Source: JBCCZC01 sp039188505
GTDB lineage: Bacteria > Pseudomonadota > Gammaproteobacteria > Xanthomonadales > SZUA-38
Length of the DNA: 15,978 nucleotides
Assembly: GCA_039188505.1 (NCBI GenBank)
Contig: JBCCZC010000089.1
Span: 1 to 15,978, forward strand
Direction: 5' to 3'
Each line of letters opens with the position of its first letter. Positions within the stretch are counted from its first letter, which is position 1. Both the position numbers and the translations under genes were made by a program. The notes beneath the pieces are model-generated. The model ran no database searches and was not told where the DNA came from. It worked only from the letters and a program-made list of their open reading frames with translations. Shown here piece by piece: positions 1 through 7,400 of this stretch.

Positions 1-2
1 CG

Positions 3-1721
3 GACAGCCTCCGGATCCGCCGCCGTCAGGCGTCCACCGCGAGCCTCGATCGCGAAGGGCTGCACCCCGTGCTGGCCCGCGTTCTCGGCAGCCGGGGGGT
101 CGAATCACTTGGCGAAATCGACTACGCGCTCGGACATCTGCTCCGGCCCGTTGGTCTCGGCCAGCTCGAGCAGGCCGCGCGGCGGATCGCCAGCGCTGTC
201 GAGGCCGACGAACCGACGCTGGTCGTTGGCGATTTCGACGCCGACGGCGCCACCGGTACCGCCGTCTGCGTGCTCGCTCTCCGGGCCATGGGCCACCACG
301 ATGTCGATTTCGTCGTCCCCGACCGCTTCGCCCATGGCTACGGCCTCAGCGAGACCCTCGTCGAGGACACGCTGCGGGACCAGCGCGCGAGGCTGCTGAT
401 CACCGTCGACAACGGCGTGAGCAGCGTCCGTGGCACCGACGCCGCGAAGCGCGCCGGTGCGGACGTGGTCATTACCGATCATCACCTGCCCGGTGAGGAG
501 ATTCCCGCTGCGCACGCAGTCGTCAATCCCAACCTTGCCGGCGCGGCCTTCCCCAGCAAGTGCCTCGCCGGTGTCGGCGTTGCGTTCTACACCATGTTGG
601 CGGTCCAGCGGCAGCTTGAAGCAGCTGGGTGGTTCGGCTCGGGCCGGCGGCCACCGAAGCTGACGGATCTGCTCGATCTGGTCGCCCTGGGAACCGTGGC
701 CGACCTGGTCCCCCTCGACCGGAACAACCGGATCCTGGTCAGTCAGGGCCTCCGCCGGATCCGGGCCGGCCGATGCCGACCGGGCATCGCGGCCCTGCTC
801 TCCCTCGCGGGCCGGGATCTCGGGCGGGTGACCGCGGCGGACCTCGGCTTCTCTGCGGCGCCGAGGCTGAATGCCGCAGGTCGGCTCGACGACATGCGGA
901 TCGGCATCAACTGCCTGCTTGCGGAAACCGAAGCGGAAGCACGCGGTTTCGCCACGACCCTCCATCGCCTCAACGACGAGCGGCGGCGGATCCAGGCCGA
1001 CATGGAGGACGAGGCGCTCGCCCAGGTCGAGACGGCGGACTCAGGACGGCGGATCCTCTGTCTGGTGGACGACGCCTGGCATCAGGGCGTCGTGGGCCTC
1101 GTGGCATCGCGGATGAAGGAGAAGTGGCACCGGCCGAGCTTCGCCTTCGCCCCCGAAGCGGAAGGGAGCAGCGTCCTGAAGGGCTCGGCGCGCTCCATTT
1201 CCGGTTTCCACATCCGGGATGCGCTCGCCTGGGTCGACGCCCGGCATCCCGGTCTCATCGCCCGCTTCGGCGGACACGCGATGGCCGCGGGCCTGACCCT
1301 CGATCGGGCGAAGCTCGAGGGCTTCTCGGCCGCGATCGAGGCCTGCGCCGCCGACCTGCTCGATCCTCAGCTTCTCGAGCGCGAGATCGTGACCGACGGC
1401 GAACTCGGTCCGACCGACTTCACGGTCGAACTCGCGGGCACCCTGCGGGACTGGGGGCCGTGGGGCCAGGGCTTCCCCGAGGCCCTCTTCGACGGCTGGT
1501 TCTCGGTGGTCGATCGCCGGGCGATCGGGGTACGGCACTCGAAATTCCGCGTGCGTGCCGAGGGCGGCGGCCCCGATCTGGACGCCCTGCTCTTCAATCG
1601 CCCGCTGGATAGCGTTCCTCAGGCGGCGCGACTCCGTTTGGCCTACGCGCTCGAGATCAACGAGTACATGGGCAACATCACGCCTCAGCTCGTCGTGCGC
1701 CACCTCCTCGCGCACGCCTGA
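3..1721 (+). CDS. recJ: Single-stranded-DNA-specific exonuclease RecJ (5'-partial)
   Basis: RecJ degrades single-stranded DNA 5' to 3' in the cytoplasm and serves RecFOR recombination, mismatch repair and base-excision repair. Counting from the GTG at 69, the DHH-family motifs are all present: GDFDADG (54-60), VDNG (113-116), TDHH (136-139) and VALGTVAD (205-212). The DHHA1-side motifs follow: WHQGVVG (337-343), KGSARS (371-376) and FGGHAMAAG (400-408). The last ~110 residues match the RecJ OB-fold tail and end LLAHA. The reading frame is open from base 3 through the GTG, and this stretch (DSLRIRRRQ...) resembles the extreme N-terminus of E. coli RecJ. The true start therefore probably lies only a few codons before the window and the GTG is internal. 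The metal-binding residues are intact, so the enzyme should be active. It converges on the next gene with a 12-bp gap. Identification is very secure; only the start is unknown. Confidence 0.96.
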   Translation, partial: DSLRIRRRQASTASLDREGLHPVLARVLGSRGVESLGEIDYALGHLLRPVGLGQLEQAARRIASAVEADEPTLVVGDFDADGATGTAVCVLALRAMGHHDVDFVVPDRFAHGYGLSETLVEDTLRDQRARLLITVDNGVSSVRGTDAAKRAGADVVITDHHLPGEEIPAAHAVVNPNLAGAAFPSKCLAGVGVAFYTMLAVQRQLEAAGWFGSGRRPPKLTDLLDLVALGTVADLVPLDRNNRILVSQGLRRIRAGRCRPGIAALLSLAGRDLGRVTAADLGFSAAPRLNAAGRLDDMRIGINCLLAETEAEARGFATTLHRLNDERRRIQADMEDEALAQVETADSGRRILCLVDDAWHQGVVGLVASRMKEKWHRPSFAFAPEAEGSSVLKGSARSISGFHIRDALAWVDARHPGLIARFGGHAMAAGLTLDRAKLEGFSAAIEACAADLLDPQLLEREIVTDGELGPTDFTVELAGTLRDWGPWGQGFPEALFDGWFSVVDRRAIGVRHSKFRVRAEGGGPDLDALLFNRPLDSVPQAARLRLAYALEINEYMGNITPQLVVRHLLAHA

Positions 1722-1733
1722 CCGCGGGTCGCA

Positions 1734-2648
1734 TCACGGCGACTCGAGGCGCCAGCCGGTCAATGCCTCGAGACCTTCGTTCGCCCGCGCGGACAGGGAC
1801 TGCCAGCGAGCGGCGAGCTCCCGATCGACGAGGTACAGGGGATCGGCATTCTCTCTTCGGCGGCGCTCCAGCTCCCGGACATCGGCGACATCGCCAAGCG
1901 GCGTGTGGAGCCCGAAGTTTCGCGGCTTGATGATGTTGGACCGCAGGACCTGCACCAGCTTCTGCTTCTCGAGCGACGGATTGGTCCGGGGTAGATCCCG
2001 CCCGTCGATGCCGAAGCGCTCGAGTGCATCGAGCGTCGATGGCTCCCCTGCCACGAGGCCCTCGAAGGGAACCACCTCGACCTCGGGAAAGATCCGTCGC
2101 GCCAGCGCCACGTAGCGGTCATAGCGAAGGACCTGAGCGAGTCCCAGCGGAGAAGCCAACTGCGTGCGGAGGAAGGTGTCGAAGAAGGCGTTATAGCCGT
2201 GCCCGACGAGCTCCGCATAGTAGGACCGCAGGAAGGGCATCTGGGAGCGGACAACGATCAGCACCCTCGGTTCGGCAAACAGGCCCGCGAGCCGACGAAA
2301 GATCGTCTCCGGATCCAGGAGCTGGCGTCTGGGCACGTTGCGGAAGCCGATGCCCGAGAGCAGCTCATCGGAGAGCATCAATGCCCTGGAATCGGCGCCG
2401 GCCGCGGCAATGATCTCCCCGAGCACACGCTGGTGTGACGCCAGGTCGAATGCCGCCGCAGGATCGTAGGGCAGCCGGGTTCTGAAAAGTTCCGTGAGTC
2501 GTTGATCGAGAAATGCTTCGTCGCTTCCCGGCAGCTGCTTGCCCAGGTAGTTCGCGCCGCTGGCGTCGATCATGCGCAGCTGGAGTGAGGTCGACGCGCA
2601 CTTCGGCAGGCCGATGTGAATGCCAATGCGAACGGGAAGCGGCTTCAT
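1734..2648 (-). CDS. Sulfotransferase-family protein (PAPS-dependent), substrate unknown
   Basis: This 304-residue protein looks like a cytosolic PAPS-dependent sulfotransferase, an enzyme that moves sulfate from 3'-phosphoadenosine-5'-phosphosulfate to a hydroxyl or amine. The N-terminal strand-loop-helix HIGLPKCASTSL (11-22) has the form of the 5'-phosphosulfate-binding loop. The segment VRSQMPFLRSYYAEL (133-147) fits the 3'-phosphate-binding motif with its Arg and Ser, and is followed by RYDRYVAL (175-182) and VPFEGL (193-198), as in bacterial sulfotransferases that act on glycans or lipids. There is no signal peptide or membrane segment. The start is the ATG at 2646-2648. AGGA lies only 2 nt upstream, so the ribosome-binding site is poor. 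It is transcribed against recJ and divergently from cmoA, so it stands alone as a single-gene unit. Nothing nearby (no glycosyltransferase or PAPS synthesis gene) indicates a substrate. The family assignment is good; the acceptor cannot be given. Confidence 0.8.
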   Translation of the reverse strand: MKPLPVRIGIHIGLPKCASTSLQLRMIDASGANYLGKQLPGSDEAFLDQRLTELFRTRLPYDPAAAFDLASHQRVLGEIIAAAGADSRALMLSDELLSGIGFRNVPRRQLLDPETIFRRLAGLFAEPRVLIVVRSQMPFLRSYYAELVGHGYNAFFDTFLRTQLASPLGLAQVLRYDRYVALARRIFPEVEVVPFEGLVAGEPSTLDALERFGIDGRDLPRTNPSLEKQKLVQVLRSNIIKPRNFGLHTPLGDVADVRELERRRRENADPLYLVDRELAARWQSLSARANEGLEALTGWRLESP

Positions 2649-2773
2649 CGTCCTAGCTTAGCGAATCTGGTGAACCCTCCGTGAGGCGGACGACCAGTGC
2701 CGTCCAAGGGCCCACCGCTGCCGGGCCACGAACACGCGCCGCGATGCGCCAGAAGCGATGCTATGCTCCGCCC
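2649..2773. promoter_or_regulatory. Divergent intergenic region between sulfotransferase gene and cmoA
   Basis: These 125 bp separate two divergent genes and must hold the promoters for both. On the plus side, TGCTATGCT at 2759-2767 matches an extended -10 element (TGn followed by a TATAAT-like hexamer), with no convincing -35. On the minus side, TAAGCT lies 6 nt before the sulfotransferase ATG and is a weaker -10 candidate. No operator-like palindrome or riboswitch was seen. The reading frame of cmoA stays open upstream to a GTG-like start at 2681, but that extension has no counterpart in CmoA proteins. Confidence 0.4.
2759..2767 (+). promoter_or_regulatory. Candidate extended -10 promoter of cmoA, possibly leaderless
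   Basis: TGCTATGCT reads as an extended -10 box. The expected transcription start, about 7 nt downstream of the hexamer, falls on or next to the A of the cmoA ATG at 2774. No Shine-Dalgarno sequence precedes that ATG; the bases between are pyrimidine-rich. Both facts fit a leaderless mRNA, but short motifs of this kind also occur by chance. Confidence 0.35.
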
Positions 2774-3514
2774 ATGACCGACCCGAGATCAGGCCGAGAC
2801 ACGCTGTTCGCGGATCCGAAGGCGTCCGGAACGCCCTTCACCTTCGATGGCCGCGTGGCGGATGTCTTCCCCGACATGATCTCCCGCTCCGTGCCGGGCT
2901 ACGGCCTGGTCATCGACCAGATCGGCACCCTCACGCAACGGTTCGCTCGGGCCGGGACCTGCCTCTACGATCTCGGCTGCTCCCTCGGAGCGGCAACGCT
3001 GGCGCTACGGCACAACGTGCGTGTACCGGGCTGCCGGATCGTCGCCATCGACAATTCTTCGGCCATGGTCGCCCGCTGCCGGCGGATCATGGACCGCGAT
3101 CCGGCGGCGACGCCCGTCGAGGTCCGCGAGGCGGACGTCACGACCGTCGAGTTCGAGCCGGCCTCCCTCGTCGTCATGAACTACACGCTCCAGTTCATCG
3201 ACCCGGACGACCGAAGCCCGCTTCTCGCCCGCATCGCCGCTGCGCTCGAGCCCGGTGGGGCCCTCGTGCTGTCGGAGAAGATCGAAGACGAGGACCCCGG
3301 GCGCGATGCCCTGCTTGGCGAGCTCCACCACGATTTCAAGCGCGCCCAGGGCTATTCGGAGCTCGAGATCAGCGGTAAGCGGGCATCGCTCGAGAACGTC
3401 CTCGTGCGGGAGTCCTGGGGCGCGCACCGGGAACGCCTCCTCGGCGTCGGGTTCCGAAGCGCTGCCATCTGGTTCCGCTGCTACACCTTCGCCTCGATGA
3501 TTGCGCTCAAGTGA
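2774..3514 (+). CDS. cmoA: Carboxy-S-adenosyl-L-methionine synthase CmoA
   Basis: CmoA converts SAM and prephenate into carboxy-SAM, releasing phenylpyruvate; carboxy-SAM is the donor for cmo5U34 formation by CmoB. The 246-residue length equals the family norm (247 in E. coli). Visible motifs, counted from the ATG at 2774, are RDTLF (8-12), RVADVFPDMISRSVPGY (27-43), the SAM-binding loop YDLGCSLGAATL (65-76), AIDNSSAM (91-98), NYTLQF (136-141) and GGALVLSEK (161-169). HHDFKRAQGYSELEISGKR (185-203) also matches, where R203 aligns with E. coli R199, known to bind the donor carboxylate. The ATG at 2774 was chosen because the match to CmoA begins there; the in-frame extension to 2681 would add 31 unrelated residues. 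The stop overlaps the cmoB start, so the two are co-translated. Confidence 0.96.
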   Translation: MTDPRSGRDTLFADPKASGTPFTFDGRVADVFPDMISRSVPGYGLVIDQIGTLTQRFARAGTCLYDLGCSLGAATLALRHNVRVPGCRIVAIDNSSAMVARCRRIMDRDPAATPVEVREADVTTVEFEPASLVVMNYTLQFIDPDDRSPLLARIAAALEPGGALVLSEKIEDEDPGRDALLGELHHDFKRAQGYSELEISGKRASLENVLVRESWGAHRERLLGVGFRSAAIWFRCYTFASMIALK

Positions 3515-4470
3515 GCGCGGCCTTCTACGAGGATCTGCTGGCCCATCCGGTCTGCCGGCGCATCCCGCTGCCGGCCGACGAACTCCCCGCGGCTCTGGAC
3601 GCCGGTTTCAAGAATGCTCGCCATGGCGATCTCCCGCGCTGGCTCGCAGCGATCGAACGTCTACCGGAGCTCCCCGGGCGTACGGCGGAGCTCGGTGTTC
3701 GGGCCGTGACCGCGCGGGCGTCGTCGTGCCCGGCTGTACTCGGCGAAGCGCTCCGCGTCCTCGTGCCCTGGCGCAAGGGCCCCTTCGACCTGCACGGCGT
3801 GGCCATCGATAGCGAATGGCAGTCGTGGATGAAGTGGGATCGGCTGGCCCGGGCCGTTGATTTCAACGGCGCCACCGTACTGGATATCGGCAGCGGCAAT
3901 GGCTACTACGGCTGGCGCATGCTCGGCGCAGGCGCGAAGGCCGTGGTTGGCGTCGATCCAACGCCGCTCTACGTCGCTCAGTTTCACGCCGTCGCCCGGT
4001 TGCTGCCACCGTTACCGAACTGGGTGCTGCCCCTCCGCGCGGAGCAGCTCGTCGGCGATGCCGACTTCGACATCGTGCTGTCGATGGGCGTCTTGTATCA
4101 CCAGCGGGGGCCACTCGGACATCTTGCCGACCTACGCCGGTGGGCACGCAGGGGCGGTCAGGTCGTCATCGAGACGATCGTCGTACCGGGCGACGACACG
4201 ACGGTCCTGACGCCGAGGGATCGCTATGCGCAGATGCGCAACGTCTGGTTTATCCCCTCGACGGCAGCCCTGGTTCGCTGGTTCGAGCGTGTGGGCTTCG
4301 TGGAAATCGAGGTGATCGACGAGAGCATCACGGACCTCGATGAACAGCGAGCGACGGACTGGATGCCGTTCCACTCGCTCGCCGACTTCCTCGCCCCGGG
4401 CGACGCTGCGCGGACGGTCGAGGGTTACCCCCGACCGCGCCGCGCCATTGTCAGCGGCCACGCCGCCTGA
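3511..4470 (+). CDS. cmoB: tRNA U34 carboxymethyltransferase CmoB
   Basis: CmoB transfers the carboxymethyl group of carboxy-SAM to 5-hydroxyuridine at position 34 of tRNA. This gives cmo5U34, which broadens wobble decoding in tRNAs for amino acids with four-codon boxes. The 319-residue length fits the family (323 in E. coli). Seen in order: PWRKGPFDLHG (86-96), the Rossmann SAM-binding segment VLDIGSGNGYYGWRM (123-137), GVDPT (147-151), SMGVLYH (191-197), DRYAQMRNVWFIPS (237-250) and VEGYPRPRRA (303-312). K89, Y196 and R311 align with E. coli K91, Y200 and R315, which contact the donor. It starts with GTG at 3511 within GTGA, overlapping the cmoA stop by 4 bp. There is no strong Shine-Dalgarno, so translational coupling to cmoA is likely. 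The stop is 4 bp from the stop of the convergent giant gene, leaving no room for a separate terminator. Confidence 0.96.
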   Translation: MSAAFYEDLLAHPVCRRIPLPADELPAALDAGFKNARHGDLPRWLAAIERLPELPGRTAELGVRAVTARASSCPAVLGEALRVLVPWRKGPFDLHGVAIDSEWQSWMKWDRLARAVDFNGATVLDIGSGNGYYGWRMLGAGAKAVVGVDPTPLYVAQFHAVARLLPPLPNWVLPLRAEQLVGDADFDIVLSMGVLYHQRGPLGHLADLRRWARRGGQVVIETIVVPGDDTTVLTPRDRYAQMRNVWFIPSTAALVRWFERVGFVEIEVIDESITDLDEQRATDWMPFHSLADFLAPGDAARTVEGYPRPRRAIVSGHAA

Positions 4471-4474
4471 CAGC

Positions 4475-7400
4475 TCAGATCCGCGCCGTAGCTCGCCGCC
4501 CGCCGAACAGGAGCAGCAGGACGATCAACGCGGCGAGACCGAAGGGCGACAGGACCGGGATCGGTGCGGGGTCCACCACTTCGATGGGCGGTGAGCTGCC
4601 GGAATCATCCTCGGTCGGTGGATCGTTGCCGGGATCGTTATCGGGCATCGAGTCCACATCCGGGGGAGCGTTGCCCGAGGGATCATTGGCCTCCACGACC
4701 TCGGCGCCGTTGACGAGCACCGTGCCTGTCCGAACGTCGCGGTTCACGGCGGCGCGGAGCGCCAGTTCCACGGACTGGCCGGGTTCAAGCCGCGAGATCG
4801 TCGTCGTCGGTTGGCCATCGACGAGCGTCCAGACGCCGTTCTCGATCAGCGTCAGCCCTGCCGGAAGGTAGTCGACCACGATCACGTCGACCGCCGGGAT
4901 GGTGCCCTCGTTGGTGACGGTGACCCTGAAGTTCACCGGGAAGCCGCGCAGGACCTGATCCGACTGGTTCTCGGCCAACCCTTTGGTCAGCGCGAGATCG
5001 AAGGTTCCCGTCGGCCCCGGATTCCCGATCACCTCCACGCCTGCCGGATCCGAGTCGTCCTCGTCGCCATCCGGATCGCCGCCGGACGAGCCGGTTCCGT
5101 CACCACCCGTCTCGTCGTCCGCCGGCGTACCGGCCTCCCCACCCGGGTCATTGCCCGGGTCCACGTCGGGCACCGAATCGACATCCGGCGGCGTCGTCCC
5201 ATTCGGATCCTCGAAGGTCCCGATCTCGGCGACATTCACGCTGTCGGTCGCCGCATCCGGGCCAACCAGGAGAGCGATGTCGACGGTGAGCGAGTCACCC
5301 GCAGCAAGCGGTCCATCGATGAAACGCGTCGCGGCCAGACCGTCCTCGGTCGTCCAGGCGTCGTCCACCAGCGTAAAGCCGGTCGGCAGATAGTCGACGA
5401 CCATCACCTGCTGGACCGGCGTGTCTCCCTGGTTGAAGACCGTGATCGCAAAGCGGACCACGTCGCCGATGAATACCTGGGACGGCTGCCCGTCGGCGAG
5501 GGTCTTGAGCAGCGCGAGGTCGAAGACCGGTTCGACGTCGGTGAAACCGAAGTCGATGGTCATGTCACCGCTGCCGTCGTCGCCGCCATCCTGATCGCCG
5601 CCCTGGCCCGCCTCGTCGGTGGGTTCCGTGCCCGGCAGCAGCGTGACCACCGGCGAGAAGGCGGGCGTTCCGGCCCCGTCCGGCTGGGCGCCGTTGTCGT
5701 CGCCATCCATCCCATCGTCGTCCAGTGCGGTCGGCGTGGATGATTGCGGCGCGCCGGCAGGCGGTACGGGTACAACGACGCCGTAGCTGCCAGGCAGGAG
5801 GTTGTCGAACAGGTAGTTGCCATCGGCGTCGGTAACCGTTTCGGCCAGGAGCGTATCGTCCGCCGTGCCCACGATGCCATCGGGGCCTGGATCGACGAGC
5901 TGCACGGGCACGCCCGCGATGCCGCTCTCACCGGCATCCTGAATGCCGTTGTTGTCGCCGTCGAAGAAGACGGTCGAGCCGAGGGAGACGACGCCATCAC
6001 CCAGCGGAACGAACCCGAAGTCGACGGTCATATCCCCGTTGGCGTCGCCATCAGCGCTGTCCTGATCACCGCCCTGCCCGACTTCGCCGACCGGCTCGCC
6101 GCCGGGCGTGAGGCTGATGACCGGCGAGCGGGTGACCGTGCCGGGACCTGCCGGCTGGCTGCCGTTGTCGTCGCCGTCCATCCCGTCGTCGACGGTCGTT
6201 GTCGGCGTGGAGGAGAGCGGCAGCAGTACCGGTGGTTGCGGAATCTCGACCACGTAGTCGCCCGGGGGGAGATCTCCAAAGAAGTAGTTGCCGTCGGCGT
6301 CGGTCGTCGTCGTTGCGAGCAGAACGTCGTCGGGCGTGCCGCCAAGGCCGTCGGGACCGGGATCGACCAGATTCACGGTCACACCCGCAATACCGTTTTC
6401 GCTCTCGCCCTGGCGCCCATCGTTGTCGAGGTCGGCGAACACCGTCGAACCGATCGACACCGGATCGCCGTCGAGCGGCACGAAGCCGAAGTCGAGCGTC
6501 ATGTCGCCGCTGGTGTCGTCACCATCGTCCTGCCCGCCGCCCTGGACGGCTTCGTCGGTCGGCTCGGCGCCAACCGCCAGCCGAACAACGGGAGACCGGA
6601 CGAGGCCGCCAGCGCCGTCGGGCTGCGCGCCGTTGTCGTCACCATCGACACCGTCGTCTGCGGTCGAGGTTGGGGTGGAGGACAGGGGGCTGCCCGCCGG
6701 TGGCGTCGGCAGCTCGATGTAGTAGTCACCCGGCGGCAGGTTGTCGAAGAAGTAGTCACCGGCCGCATCGGTTGCGGTCTCCGCGACGAGGATGTCATCG
6801 CCACCACCGACGAGGCCGTCGGGGCCGGCGCCGTAGAGCAGAACCACGACGCCCGGGATACCGGCCTCGTCCAATCCCTGACGGCCGTCGTTGTCCGGGT
6901 CCTCGAAGACCGTCGAACCGATGGACACCGGCCCTTCGGCCGGCACGAAGCCGAAGTCGATGGTCATGTCGCCGCTGCTGTCGTCGGCATCGTCCTGCGC
7001 ACCGCCCTGGGCACCTTCCGCCGTCAGCTCCCCGCCACGGGTCAGCGCGATCAGCGGTGACCGGGCGGCCGTGCCGGCACCGTCCGGCTGCGCGCCGTTG
7101 TCGTCGCCGTCGATGCCGTCGTCAGCCGTTGACGTCGGCGTCGAGGAGATCGGGGCACCATCAGGCGGCATCGGCACTTCGACGTAGTAGAGGCCGGGCG
7201 GTAGATCACCGAAGAAGTAGTCGCCGCTGGCATCCGTGGTGGTCGCCGCGAGCCTGACATCGTCAGCGCCGCCGATTTCACCATCCGGGCCCGGCGCGTA
7301 CAGGACCACCTCGACGCCGGCGAAGCCCGCTTCGAGGTCGTCCTGGATACCGTTGTTGTTCGGGTCCTCGAACACGGTCGATCCGATCGAGACCACCCCG

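Noticed and set aside
105..965. Open frames antisense to recJ
   Set aside because: High GC leaves antisense frames open; the sense strand encodes a full set of RecJ motifs and the antisense product is low-complexity.
629..1612. 327-codon plus-strand frame overlapping recJ
   Set aside because: An Arg/Pro/Gly-rich shifted-frame translation of recJ with no recognisable domain.
2681..2773. Upstream extension of cmoA to an earlier start
   Set aside because: It adds 31 residues absent from CmoA proteins; the ATG at 2774 gives the family's normal length.
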